This document shows, piece by piece, positions 7,445 through 15,755 of a DNA stretch of 64,000 nucleotides. This DNA comes from Pelagivirga sediminicola (GTDB lineage: Bacteria > Pseudomonadota > Alphaproteobacteria > Rhodobacterales > Rhodobacteraceae), in contig NZ_QCYH01000003.1 in NCBI RefSeq assembly GCF_003072125.1, positions 255,501 through 319,500 of the forward strand, in the 5' to 3' direction. Made by a program: the position numbers and the translations under genes. The notes under the pieces are model-generated. The model did not search any database and was not told the origin of the DNA. It saw only the letters and a list, made by a program, of their open reading frames with translations. Positions within the stretch are counted from its first letter, which is position 1. Every line of letters starts with the position of its first letter.

Positions 7445-9229
7445 ATGAACAATACGACGGTAAAATACGCCCTTCGGGCTTTTCGATCCATCGCCGCCGC
7501 ATTGGCGGTGTCGGTGGCCGGGCTTGCGGCCTCGGCTCAGGGGCTTGGCCAATCGGCCAACGCGCCGCTTCCCGTGTCCGAGGCGTTTCAGATCGACATT
7601 GCCGAGGGCGATGACGGCGCGCGCATCCTGTCATGGGAGATCGCGGAGGGCTATTACCTCTACCGCGATCAACTGGCGGCCGAAACAGCCGAGGGCACCG
7701 CGGTGCCGCTTGAAACCGCCCCCGGCATCATGATGGACGATCCGACATTCGGATCGGTCGAGATCTATCTGGACAGCGCCCGTGCCGTGATGGCGCCCGC
7801 GTCCGGCGAGGTCACCGTGACATGGCAGGGCTGCCAGGATGGCGGCATCTGCTATCCGCCGGTCAGCCGGACACTGGCCGCCGCGGACGGCGCGGGCGCT
7901 GCTGCGCCGCAGGCCGGGGGCATCGCCCTGGCAAAGGAGACGGGCATCATCGACACGCTGCGCGCGCGGGGCGGAACGCTGTTGGTGCTGGCGGGATTCC
8001 TGGGATTCGGGCTGCTGCTGGCGTTCACGCCTTGCGTATTTCCGATGGTCCCGATCCTTGCCGGGCTGCTGACGCGGCAAGGCGAGACGCTGACTGTGCG
8101 GCGCGGGGCGGCGCTGTCGGGCGTCTATGTGCTGGCGATGGCGTCAGCCTTCGGGCTGCTGGGCGTGGCGGCGGCGTGGTCCGGGCAGAACCTGCAGATG
8201 GCGCTGCAATCGCCGGTGGCGATCTATGTCGTGGCGGCGATCTTCGTCGCGCTGGCGCTGTCGATGTTCGGGCTGTTCGAACTGCAGCTTCCCGACGCAT
8301 GGGCGCGCAGGTTGTCCCCGGCGGGCGGGGCGCGGCGCGGCACGTTCGGCGGGGCGGCGACGCTTGGGTTTACCTCGGCGCTGATTGTCGGGCCTTGCGT
8401 GACGGCACCCTTGGCCGGTGCGCTTCTTTATATCGCCGGGACCGGCGATCTTGCCCTTGGGGCCGGGGCGCTTTTTGCCCTGGGCCTGGGGCAGGGTATT
8501 CCGCTGATGGTTGCCGGCACGCTCGGCGCGCATGTGCTGCCGCGCGCAGGCGCGTGGATGGACGGGGCGAAACGCATCTTTGGCTTTGTCTTTCTGGGCA
8601 TGGCGATCTGGCTGCTCGGGCGCCTGATACAGGGCCCCGCAACACTCGCGCTTTGGGCGGCGCTGCTGGTCGGTGCGGCAATTTTCGCAGGCGCCATGGA
8701 CCTGCTGGCCCCGGATGCCACGCCCGCGCGGCGAGGTGTCAAAAGCGCCGGGATCATGTCGCTCATCGCCGGTGCGATCATGGCCGTGGGCGCGGCGTTG
8801 GGCGGCAGTGATCCGCTGCGGCCGCTGGCAATGCTGCAATCGCAGGGGAGCCGCGCAGGCGATGCGGGCAGCGCCGTTTCGTTTGAAACCGTGACCAATG
8901 CCCGCGATCTGGACGGCGCCATTTCGGCCAAGGCGGACATGCCGGCGATGATCTATGTCACCGCCGATTGGTGCGTCACCTGCCGGGTGATCGAGCGCAA
9001 TGTTTGGCCCGACACCGGCGTGCAGGCGGCACTGTCCGCGGTGAACGTGATCGCCGCCGATGTCTCGGATTTCGGCGCGGACGGGCAGGAGATGCTGGCG
9101 CAGCTCGGCGCCGCCGGACCGCCGACGATGGTGTTTCTGGATCGCAGCCGGGCCGAGGCACCGGGCACCCGCATCATCGGCGATACCGGCCCCGGCGCCG
9201 TGAAAACCTCGGCCGAGGCGATCCGGTAG
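7445..9229 (+). CDS. dsbD: Thiol:disulfide interchange protein DsbD
   Basis: Inner-membrane electron conduit of 594 aa that passes reducing power from cytoplasmic thioredoxin to periplasmic thiols. All three DsbD modules are present: an exported N-terminal domain with the cysteine pair C130 and C136 in GCQDGGICYPP; an eight-helix CcdA-like core with C197 (FTPCVFPM) and C318 (GPCVTAP); and a C-terminal thioredoxin-like domain with CVTC (C510, C513). A signal peptide covers about residues 1-32. The length matches full DsbD rather than the short CcdA. It leads a same-strand run with a DsbA-like protein and an L,D-transpeptidase, suggesting that it keeps periplasmic cysteines reduced. Confidence 0.95.
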   Translation: MNNTTVKYALRAFRSIAAALAVSVAGLAASAQGLGQSANAPLPVSEAFQIDIAEGDDGARILSWEIAEGYYLYRDQLAAETAEGTAVPLETAPGIMMDDPTFGSVEIYLDSARAVMAPASGEVTVTWQGCQDGGICYPPVSRTLAAADGAGAAAPQAGGIALAKETGIIDTLRARGGTLLVLAGFLGFGLLLAFTPCVFPMVPILAGLLTRQGETLTVRRGAALSGVYVLAMASAFGLLGVAAAWSGQNLQMALQSPVAIYVVAAIFVALALSMFGLFELQLPDAWARRLSPAGGARRGTFGGAATLGFTSALIVGPCVTAPLAGALLYIAGTGDLALGAGALFALGLGQGIPLMVAGTLGAHVLPRAGAWMDGAKRIFGFVFLGMAIWLLGRLIQGPATLALWAALLVGAAIFAGAMDLLAPDATPARRGVKSAGIMSLIAGAIMAVGAALGGSDPLRPLAMLQSQGSRAGDAGSAVSFETVTNARDLDGAISAKADMPAMIYVTADWCVTCRVIERNVWPDTGVQAALSAVNVIAADVSDFGADGQEMLAQLGAAGPPTMVFLDRSRAEAPGTRIIGDTGPGAVKTSAEAIR

Positions 9230-9266
9230 TCGCCGCCAATCAATGAGAACAAGAAGGAGTCACGAG

Positions 9267-9902
9267 ATGAAAAAGGTCACGCGCAGGAACATACTGCTTG
9301 GCGCCGTTGCCGCCGGAGGCACGGCGGGCATTGTCGGCGCCGGATTCATTCCGGTCGCCAGACAGGCGAGAGCGCAGGAGTTGACGATCAACGACGTGCT
9401 GTTCGATCAGGACAATCCGGTGCTGGGAAATCCCGACGGCGATGTCACCATCGTTGAGTTCTTCGACTATCAATGCCCCTACTGCAAGATCAACCACCCC
9501 GCGCTGAGCCGAACGGTCGCCGAGGATGGCAATGTCCGCCTTGTGATGAAGGACTGGCCCATCTTCGGCGCGCCGTCGATCCGCGCCAGTCAGCTGGTGC
9601 TGGGCGCGGCCGATCTGGGCGCCTATTCCGAGGCGAACGCGGCGCTCATGGCGACGGAGGCGCGCCTGTCAGAGGTCGATATCAACACCGCGCTGGAAAA
9701 CGCCGGTCTTGATATTGCCGAGCTGGACGCGGCGTTCCGGTCCAATCGCGACAAATGGGAAGGCCTGATGGCGCGCAACGACCGCCAGGCGGCGCAGCTT
9801 GGCCTGCAGGGAACGCCCGCGTTCATCATCGGAACCACGATCTATCCGGGGTTCATGGACGGCGCCGCCCTGAAAGACGCCATCGCACAAAGCCGGGGAT
9901 AA
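9267..9902 (+). CDS. DsbA-family thiol oxidoreductase with twin-arginine signal
   Basis: Thioredoxin-fold periplasmic protein of 211 aa with the CPYC active site (C70-C73) in FFDYQCPYCKIN and a helical insertion before a cis-Pro loop (GTPAFIIG). The N-terminus VTRRNILLG followed by a hydrophobic stretch looks like a Tat export signal, unusual for DsbA proteins, which more often use Sec. The start at 9267 is preferred over an in-frame ATG at 9243 because AAGGAG lies at 9254-9259. It resembles the BdbD/DsbG-like single-domain group common in roseobacters (DsbA family 'thioredoxin domain-containing protein'). Located 37 bp after dsbD, it may be a reductase or isomerase fed by DsbD rather than an oxidase; that part is inference. 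Confidence 0.88.
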   Translation: MKKVTRRNILLGAVAAGGTAGIVGAGFIPVARQARAQELTINDVLFDQDNPVLGNPDGDVTIVEFFDYQCPYCKINHPALSRTVAEDGNVRLVMKDWPIFGAPSIRASQLVLGAADLGAYSEANAALMATEARLSEVDINTALENAGLDIAELDAAFRSNRDKWEGLMARNDRQAAQLGLQGTPAFIIGTTIYPGFMDGAALKDAIAQSRG

Positions 9903-9939
9903 TTCCATCGCCCGGCGACGATCTGCAAAGGATACACTC

Positions 9940-10632
9940 ATGCTCACACGTCGCTCCTTCGTCGCGCTTGCCGGGATGGGCGGGCTTGCCGCCTGCGCCC
10001 AGCCGCCAGCGCAGCCGGTGACGCGCGCCGTCATGGCGCCCGCGAAGACCCATCCGCCCCTGCCGGAGTTCTACGGCCCGATCACGACCGAGCCGTGGCC
10101 AATTCCCGCGATCCCCGACGGCACGATTGCGCCGCGCCTGTGGCGGCAGGAGGTGGACAACCCGTTTCCGGACCGGCCGCGCGGCACCATCGTGATCGAT
10201 CCCGATGCCGCGCTGCTTCATTTCGTCGAAGGCCCGGACAGGGCCATGCGCTATGGCGTCAGCGTGGGTGCGGCCGGATTTGCCTGGGCGGGCAAGGCGC
10301 ATCTGCAGTTCTGCCGCGACTGGCCCCGCTGGAAGGTGCCCGCCGCCATGATCGAGCGGCAGCCCAATCTGGCGCCCTATTCGGTCGCAAACGGTGGGAT
10401 GGATCCCGGCCCGGACAATCCGATGGGCGCGCGGGCGCTTTATCTGTTCAAGAACGGCAAGGATACGCTTTATCGCGTCCACGGCAGCGCATCGCCGCAA
10501 GAGCTGGGCAAGGCCGTCTCGCAGGGGTGTATCCGCATGCTCAACCATGACGTGATCGACCTGCATGATCGCGCGATCCACGGCTCCTCGGTCGTCGTGC
10601 TGGGCACTGCGCGCCGGGCCGCGCAAAATTAA
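9940..10632 (+). CDS. L,D-transpeptidase (YkuD domain) lipoprotein
   Basis: Predicted lipoprotein of 230 aa. A twin-arginine start (TRRSF) and lipobox LAAC with Cys19 are followed by a YkuD catalytic domain whose signature is complete: His181 in YRVHGS and nucleophile Cys197 in SQGCIRMLN. Enzymes of this family form 3-3 peptidoglycan cross-links or attach proteins to meso-diaminopimelate. The start is supported by AAAGGA at 9927-9932. It follows dsbD and the DsbA-like gene on the same strand with 37-bp gaps; its catalytic cysteine must be reduced, which gives a plausible reason for the association. It is one of three YkuD proteins in this window. Confidence 0.93.
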   Translation: MLTRRSFVALAGMGGLAACAQPPAQPVTRAVMAPAKTHPPLPEFYGPITTEPWPIPAIPDGTIAPRLWRQEVDNPFPDRPRGTIVIDPDAALLHFVEGPDRAMRYGVSVGAAGFAWAGKAHLQFCRDWPRWKVPAAMIERQPNLAPYSVANGGMDPGPDNPMGARALYLFKNGKDTLYRVHGSASPQELGKAVSQGCIRMLNHDVIDLHDRAIHGSSVVVLGTARRAAQN

Positions 10633-10735
10633 AGCGAGGTTTTGGAACCCGGACGGGGCGCAGGCCGCTGGCGCCTTGACGTCATCGACAAAAATCGCCG
10701 GGATCGCGCCAACGGCGCCGCGTCGGAATAGGGCA

Positions 10736-10750
10736 TTAAGTTCGGCTTAA
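10736..10750 (+). promoter_or_regulatory. CtrA-like binding site
   Basis: TTAA (10736-10739), seven bases, TTAA (10747-10750) followed by G. Same spacing and same trailing GG as the site before dsbD. It lies about 60 bp upstream of the decayed cytochrome-oxidase-like locus. Confidence 0.4.
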
Positions 10751-10809
10751 GGTTTCAGTTGGCAGTTCGGGCACCGCAGCGGACCTGTTCCAGCGAAAGG
10801 GAGCATGCC

Positions 10810-11112
10810 ATGATCTTTACCATCGGAACGCTTGTCCTGGTCAGCTTTGGCGTCTCGCTTGTCGCGCTGGTCGTTTTGATCTGGGCGATCTCGCGCAGCG
10901 AAATGCGCTTTACCCACGCCGATGCGCGCACCATCTTCGAGGCCGAGGACCGGGGCGAAACGCTCGATGATCCCGGCACGCAGGCGGGGCAGGCGGACAC
11001 ACCGCATGGCCATGACGGCAAAAGCTTTTTCCGGACAGCAGCCGCAAGATCATCCTCTTTGTTTTCGCCACCGCGACGCTCTGGCTGCTTGTGGGCAGCA
11101 GCTTTGGCCTGA
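10810..11112 (+). CDS. CcoS-like small membrane protein, C-terminus probably out of frame
   Basis: One N-terminal transmembrane helix (about residues 5-25) is followed by an acidic cytoplasmic tail (RTIFEAEDRGETLDDPG), the layout of CcoS, the small cbb3-oxidase assembly protein. The start ATG at 10810 has GAAAGGGA upstream. After residue ~75 the reading becomes Arg/Ser-rich, and the other frames carry the next gene's homology, so the true C-terminus has probably been lost to a frameshift. It sits directly before remnants of ccoN and a copper ATPase, families that neighbour ccoS in oxidase clusters. The CcoS assignment is tentative. Confidence 0.45.
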   Translation: MIFTIGTLVLVSFGVSLVALVVLIWAISRSEMRFTHADARTIFEAEDRGETLDDPGTQAGQADTPHGHDGKSFFRTAAARSSSLFSPPRRSGCLWAAALA

Positions 11113-11482
11113 TCGCTTCGCTGAAATTGCACCTTCCCGACTGGCTCGACAGCCATGCCGCGCTGACCTTTTGGACGGATGCGCACATTGCACACGCGGC
11201 GGCATGTCCGCCGTGGGCGACGCGATCGACATCTCGCGCATGGCCCGCCGTGTGCTGCGCCAGAGGCTCGTGTTCTCGGTCGGCTACAATGTGCTGGCCC
11301 TCGGCCTTGCCGTCTTCGGCACGGTGCCGCCCCTTGCGGCGGCCGGTGCGATGGCCGCAAGCTCGCTGATGGTGATTGCCAATGCCGGACGCTTGCGCGT
11401 CGGCGCCGCAAGAAGCAGGCTGGGCGCAGGGCCTGCTGCCGCACCAGCGCCAGCGGCGGAATGGCAAATGTCGAACGGATGA
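11006..11482 (+). pseudogene. Composite remnant: CcoN N-terminus joined to C-terminus of a copper P-type ATPase
   Basis: Homology moves through three frames. A start in frame 2 (ATG 11006 or 11012) gives MTAKAFSGQ. From about 11043 frame 0 reads a first helix typical of cbb3 oxidase subunit I (WLLVGSSFGLIASLK). Near 11172 a shift to frame 1 gives GRMRTLHT, the conserved CcoN motif. After about 11205 frame 2 reads the end of a CopA/FixI-type ATPase (AVGDAIDISRMARRVL, then two helices ending ANAGRLRVG) to TGA at 11480-11482. Two different protein families fused with frameshifts cannot give one working product. The likely origin is a deletion inside a ccoN/ccoI-type cluster. Confidence 0.7.
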
Positions 11483-11559
11483 CCTGCGGCCCGGCCTTTC
11501 ATTCGCCGCGCGGGCGCTAGATGATGACCGACACCCTGTTGAGAAGAAGGAATTTGAGC

Positions 11560-12975
11560 ATGATGGACAAAGTGGACGTGGCGATCATCGGCGCCGGAAC
11601 GGCAGGGCTGGCTGCCCTGCGCGATGTGCGCCGCAAGACCGACGATTTCGTTCTCATCAACAAGCGGCCCTACGGGACAACCTGCGCGCGCGTCGGCTGC
11701 ATGCCGTCGAAGACGCTGATCGCGGCGGCGAACGCGTATCACGAGCGGACCTTGCTGGATACGTTCGGCATCAGGGGGGCCGAGAACCTGAAGGCCGACA
11801 TTCCCGCCGTGATGGCGCGCGTCCGGGAGCTGCGCGATCATTTTGTCGAGGGTGTGCTGAAATCGACAGAGGATCTGGGCGAGCGCAACATCGCGGGACA
11901 GGCGCGGCTTGACGGTCCGAACCGGGTGGTCGTGGACGGCCGCACGATCGAGGCGCGCCAGATCATTCTGGCGCCGGGCTCCAGCCCTGTCGTGCCGAAA
12001 CCCTGGCAAAATTTCAGCGACCGCATCCTGACCACCGACACGCTGTTCGAAGAGCGCGATCTGCCCGCGCGTATCGGCGTGATTGGCCTTGGCGCCATCG
12101 GCGCCGAAATGGCGCAGGCCCTGGCGCGGTTGGGGATCGAGGTGCACGGATTTGACGGCGCCGACCAAATGGCCGGCATCACCGACGAAAAGGTCGCCCG
12201 GACATTGCAAGACGCCCTGTCCAAGGAGTTCGCCATTCGCCTCGGTGTGGAAGTGAACCTTGCCGAAGCGGATGACGGCGTGAAAATCGAGTGGGGCGAT
12301 GACAGCGTCGTCGTCGACAAGGTGCTGGTCGCGGTGGGCCGCCGCCCGAATGTGCAGGATCTGGGTCTGGACAGCCTGGGCGTTCCGCTGGACGACAAGG
12401 GGATGCCCGAAGTCGATCCGAATACCATGCGGATCGGCGACACGCCTGTGCTGTTCGCCGGGGATGCCAACGGCATACGCCCCATCCTGCATGAGGGATC
12501 GGACGAGGGCCATATCGCGGGCCTCAACGCAACCAGCGACGCGCCCGTGCGGCTGGACCGGCGGACGCCGATGACCGTGACGTTCTGTGCGCCGCAGGTC
12601 GCCTCGGTCGGCAAGAGCGCTAGCGAGCTTGATCTGGAAGACGTCCTGACCGGCGAGGTCGATTTCAGCACCCAGGGCCGCGCGCGGACGATGCAGCAGA
12701 ATTGCGGCCTGCTGCGCATCTATGCCTCGAAAAACGACGGGCGCCTGCTGGGCGCCGAGATGGCGGCGCCTGCGGCGGAGCATATGGCGCATCTGCTGGC
12801 GCTGGGGATCAAGCAGAGCCTCACCGTTCACGATCTGCTGGGGATGCCGTTCTATCACCCCACGCTGGAGGAAGGGGTGAGATCCGCCCTGCGCCAGATC
12901 GCCCGCGAATTGCCGCCCTGCAGCATATCCGACCTGGCAGGATGCGGCTCGCTTGATGTTGAAGCGCTGGAGTGA
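11560..12975 (+). CDS. Class I pyridine nucleotide-disulfide oxidoreductase, dihydrolipoamide-dehydrogenase-like
   Basis: FAD flavoprotein of 471 aa. An N-terminal dinucleotide fold (VAIIGAGTAGLAAL) is followed by the redox-active pair C42/C47 in TTCARVGCMPSK, a NAD(P)-binding fold near residues 170-200 (GVIGLGAIGAEMAQAL), an FAD motif (VLFAGDAN) and a C-terminal dimerisation domain with the catalytic HPTLEE. The start at 11560 is chosen because GAAGAAGGA (11543-11551) lies just upstream; the in-frame ATG at 11521 lacks a site. It is not beside 2-oxoacid dehydrogenase genes, so it may be a stand-alone Lpd paralogue or a related reductase (mercuric or soluble transhydrogenase-type). It lacks a MerA heavy-metal N-domain. 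Confidence 0.85.
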   Translation: MMDKVDVAIIGAGTAGLAALRDVRRKTDDFVLINKRPYGTTCARVGCMPSKTLIAAANAYHERTLLDTFGIRGAENLKADIPAVMARVRELRDHFVEGVLKSTEDLGERNIAGQARLDGPNRVVVDGRTIEARQIILAPGSSPVVPKPWQNFSDRILTTDTLFEERDLPARIGVIGLGAIGAEMAQALARLGIEVHGFDGADQMAGITDEKVARTLQDALSKEFAIRLGVEVNLAEADDGVKIEWGDDSVVVDKVLVAVGRRPNVQDLGLDSLGVPLDDKGMPEVDPNTMRIGDTPVLFAGDANGIRPILHEGSDEGHIAGLNATSDAPVRLDRRTPMTVTFCAPQVASVGKSASELDLEDVLTGEVDFSTQGRARTMQQNCGLLRIYASKNDGRLLGAEMAAPAAEHMAHLLALGIKQSLTVHDLLGMPFYHPTLEEGVRSALRQIARELPPCSISDLAGCGSLDVEALE

Positions 12976-12983
12976 CGGCTTTG

Positions 12984-13011
12984 GCCGCGCGCGAAACGCG
13001 GTGCGCGCGGC
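12984..13011. terminator. Hairpin between convergent genes
   Basis: GCCGCGCGC (12984-12992) pairs with GCGCGCGGC (13003-13011) around a 10-base loop. It lies immediately after the flavoprotein gene and against the stop of the convergent PstS-OmpA gene. No T-run, so termination would be weak or Rho-assisted. Confidence 0.4.
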
Positions 13012-14571
13012 TTACCTCATCCAGATCTCGACGCGGCGGTTGGCGCGGCGGCCCCACTCGCTGTCGTCGCAGGCCATGGGCATGGCCTCGCCGAAGGCTT
13101 CGGTTTCCAGCTTGAGCCGATCTAGCTGGGCGGTTTCGGCGGCGCGGAGCACAGCGTCGCGCACGGCATCCGCCCTTCGCAGAGCGATGGTGCGGTTGGT
13201 CGATGCCGGGCCCTCGCCATCGGAAAAGCCGACAAACAGCAGTTGCCGCCCGTCGTAGAACCCGCTTTCCAGCGCCCGCGCCAGCCCGTCGACGTTGGAG
13301 CGTGACTGCGCGTCCAGCCTGATCGAGCCCGGCTCGAACCTGAATGTGGTGGTCAGGCGCTTGAGGGGGCTGAGGATCCGCACCATGCGTTGCAGATCGG
13401 CAAGGGTGATATCCTCGCCCGCGCGCAGGACGGCATTTGCAAAGCGGTCGCCCTGCGCGTCTATCTCGATCTCTTCGGGAAGCTGATCGACGAAACCGGC
13501 GCGCCGGATCACCAGCTGCGCGGCCGGCTCGCGCGTGAAGATCAGGAACTCGCGCACGAGTTTCGGCAGGCGACGCGCCGGAAGATAGAGGAACATGGGC
13601 GCGGTCAGGGGGTAATCCTCGGTCTTGACCGCGCGCCGCGTCGCCTGCATCGCAAACCCGCAAGCGCCGGTCAGCGCAAGCTCGAACGTCAGCCCCATTT
13701 CCGAGCGGCTGCCGATGCCCAGCGCGAAGGGATCCGCGGCAACAGCCTGCGACAACGCCTCGCCGGTCAGGTGATGCCTGGCCTGCGGTGTGAACCCCTC
13801 GGCGCCGTCCGTCAGCATGCGGCGCTCGGTCGACTGGCCGATCCCGGTAGAAGGATCATGCAGATGCACCGCGATGGGCGCATCGGCGCCGCCCAGGGCG
13901 ACCCAGTCGGCAATCTCGCCCGTCAGCACGCGGGCCAGTTCCGGCGTGGTGATCGACGTGACAGGATTGCCCGCCGACACCAGCGGCACCAGCGCATCAA
14001 GGGCCAGAACACGGCTGCGGCGGGCATCGCGCAGATCGCCAAGGCCCGCTTCGCGGCCGCGGATCGCCTCGTTGCGCGTCACTTCGCGCAGGGACATGAC
14101 CATATCGGCCTCGCCTTCCAGAAGATCGGCAAAGCCGCTGTCCGTGTTGGACAACCTCAGATGGAACCGCCCCCGCGGAAGGCCCTCTTCGGGGTCGCTG
14201 AGCGTGTAGGAAAACACGCTGCCCGAGGTATTCTCGCGCGACAGATCCAGCCCCTGGCGCAGGGCGAATGCCTCGATCAGGGCCGGCATCAAGACGCGGC
14301 CGATGGTCTGCGCGCCCGACATCGTCACCTCGGCGACATAGGCGTTCAGGTTGGGGCATCCCGGCCCCTCGCAGAGCACGCCGGAGCCGTCGATGGTCAG
14401 CTCGCCATAGATCGTCTCGACCCGGTAGAATTCACCGTCAAAGCCCAGAAGGTCGCCGGTAATCTCGACGTCGCCATCGCGCGAGGTGAGCGTGACGTCC
14501 TGCGCGGCCACAGCCGATGCGCTGCACCAAAAGGCAAGTGCGGCGAAAATCGCCGCACGGGGAATTGTCAT
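13012..14571 (-). CDS. Periplasmic phosphate-binding-like protein fused to an OmpA domain
   Basis: Exported protein of 519 aa. Signal peptide (about 1-23), then a short N-terminal domain, a PstS-like solute-binding domain (about 85-345, with VTMSGAQTIGRVL and SGSVFSY-type ligand loops), and a C-terminal OmpA-like peptidoglycan-binding domain (about 400-519; FRFEPGSIRLD, LFVGFSDGEG, NRTIALRRADAV, ANRRVEIWMR). The ATG at 14571 is preferred over the TTG just before it. The OmpA domain would anchor the binding domain to the cell wall. No phosphate transporter permease is nearby, so its ligand is unknown. It is 26 bp downstream of an unknown exported protein, and both follow secA on the same strand. 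Confidence 0.85.
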   Translation of the reverse strand: MTIPRAAIFAALAFWCSASAVAAQDVTLTSRDGDVEITGDLLGFDGEFYRVETIYGELTIDGSGVLCEGPGCPNLNAYVAEVTMSGAQTIGRVLMPALIEAFALRQGLDLSRENTSGSVFSYTLSDPEEGLPRGRFHLRLSNTDSGFADLLEGEADMVMSLREVTRNEAIRGREAGLGDLRDARRSRVLALDALVPLVSAGNPVTSITTPELARVLTGEIADWVALGGADAPIAVHLHDPSTGIGQSTERRMLTDGAEGFTPQARHHLTGEALSQAVAADPFALGIGSRSEMGLTFELALTGACGFAMQATRRAVKTEDYPLTAPMFLYLPARRLPKLVREFLIFTREPAAQLVIRRAGFVDQLPEEIEIDAQGDRFANAVLRAGEDITLADLQRMVRILSPLKRLTTTFRFEPGSIRLDAQSRSNVDGLARALESGFYDGRQLLFVGFSDGEGPASTNRTIALRRADAVRDAVLRAAETAQLDRLKLETEAFGEAMPMACDDSEWGRRANRRVEIWMR

Positions 14572-14597
14572 CAAGGGGCGGCCTCGGACGCTGGAAA

Positions 14598-15608
14598 TCA
14601 GTTGCGCGCGATGGTGATGTCATTCACCAGATTTTTCAACACCAGAAAATCGCCGACAGCATCGCATTCGGGCATCATCAGCGTCAGATCCTGAACATTA
14701 AGGGCGCGGCCCGGCTGCATCTGAAGCGTCTGCGCCTCGATATCCTTGGCGCAATTGGCCTGCGTGACTTCCGCCTCGACCTGCAGGTCGATGTCCCCGT
14801 CGCGCCCGTCGAGGCGGCTGGGGAAGGTATAGACCTGGGCCATCAAGGCGTTCGGTTGATCGGCATCCCCAAGCAGCGTCATGAAGCCGCGATCGCCATC
14901 CGACGCGGCGGCGACATCACGCCGCGCTTCGGCCCAGACATGGCCCTCGCTGCCAAACTCCGCACCAAATTCCAGCGCGTGCAGCGCCAGCCCGCTATCG
15001 CCCTGCCATTGGACGGCAACGCGCTGATAAGTCTCAAGCGCATCCACCTGCGCTTGCGCCACCGCGCCGTCGCCATTGGAAAAGCCCGCGATGAATACCG
15101 CAGATTTGGCAAGGGCCGGGACCAGCATGCTGGCGTGGCCGCCTTCATCGGTGATCTGGGTGAACATCATGCCGTTGTGATGCAGGGTAAACCGCTCGCT
15201 GCGCGCGCAGGGTGCGTCCAGTGACAGGGCCACCATTGCCCCCGGCGCCGGATCGGCGGTCAGCGTGTATTCGCATGCCAGGCTGGGGGCGGGTACTTCG
15301 GCGGGAAGCGCATCGGTCAGCGTCACGCCCTCTGCATCGCTCAGCGCGGCCTCGCGGGTGTCTTGCGCCGCGAGGGGCGCGGGCAATATGGCGTCCGCCT
15401 GCGCGTCGCCGGGCGGGGCGGGAATGGCCGAGGTCAGTTCGATCGAGGACAGCTCCAGCGTGCCGGACGGACCGTTCGCGCCCGCCGCCGTCGCCTGCTT
15501 TTGCGGCGCTCCGGCGCTGGCGGCGCCGCTGGTTTGCATGAAATGGCCGGCGCCCAGCGCCAGGGCCAGGGTGCCGCATCCCATCGCGAAAATCCTGATC
15601 TTTTGCAT
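14598..15608 (-). CDS. Exported protein of unknown function downstream of secA
   Basis: 336 aa. An N-terminal hydrophobic segment (IFAMGCGTLALALGAGHFM) could be a signal peptide or single membrane anchor. A low-complexity Ala/Pro/Ser linker runs to about residue 105, followed by a compact domain (about 110-336) with scattered cysteines (ACEYT, APCAR, QANCAKD, MPECD) that could form two disulfides. I recognise no family. The start at 15608 is taken because GGAG lies just upstream in the mRNA. Position between secA and the PstS-OmpA gene suggests a cell-envelope role, but that is only context. Confidence 0.75.
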   Translation of the reverse strand: MQKIRIFAMGCGTLALALGAGHFMQTSGAASAGAPQKQATAAGANGPSGTLELSSIELTSAIPAPPGDAQADAILPAPLAAQDTREAALSDAEGVTLTDALPAEVPAPSLACEYTLTADPAPGAMVALSLDAPCARSERFTLHHNGMMFTQITDEGGHASMLVPALAKSAVFIAGFSNGDGAVAQAQVDALETYQRVAVQWQGDSGLALHALEFGAEFGSEGHVWAEARRDVAAASDGDRGFMTLLGDADQPNALMAQVYTFPSRLDGRDGDIDLQVEAEVTQANCAKDIEAQTLQMQPGRALNVQDLTLMMPECDAVGDFLVLKNLVNDITIARN

Positions 15609-15695
15609 CTCGAGTCTCCACACAATTCGCTTCTGGTCGATGCCTGAAGCTATGCGTGGAAAACGGCGCCCATGTGGCGCGGGCGCGGAGTCATT

Positions 15696-15717
15696 CGGGC
15701 CGCACCAAGGCGGCCCG
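15696..15717 (-). terminator. Hairpin downstream of secA
   Basis: CGGGCCGC (15696-15703) and GCGGCCCG (15710-15717) form an 8-bp stem with a 6-base loop, about 40 bp past the secA stop in the direction of transcription. No T-run follows, so it may only attenuate readthrough into the next gene. Confidence 0.35.
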
Positions 15718-15755
15718 GTGTTCAGACTGTCAGGTTTGGAAGGTTAACGGACGTG

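Noticed and set aside
11006-11482. Decayed oxidase/ATPase region considered as a single frameshifted gene that sequencing errors could explain
   Set aside because: The two halves belong to different protein families and at least two frame changes occur within 200 bp, so correcting single bases would not yield a normal protein.
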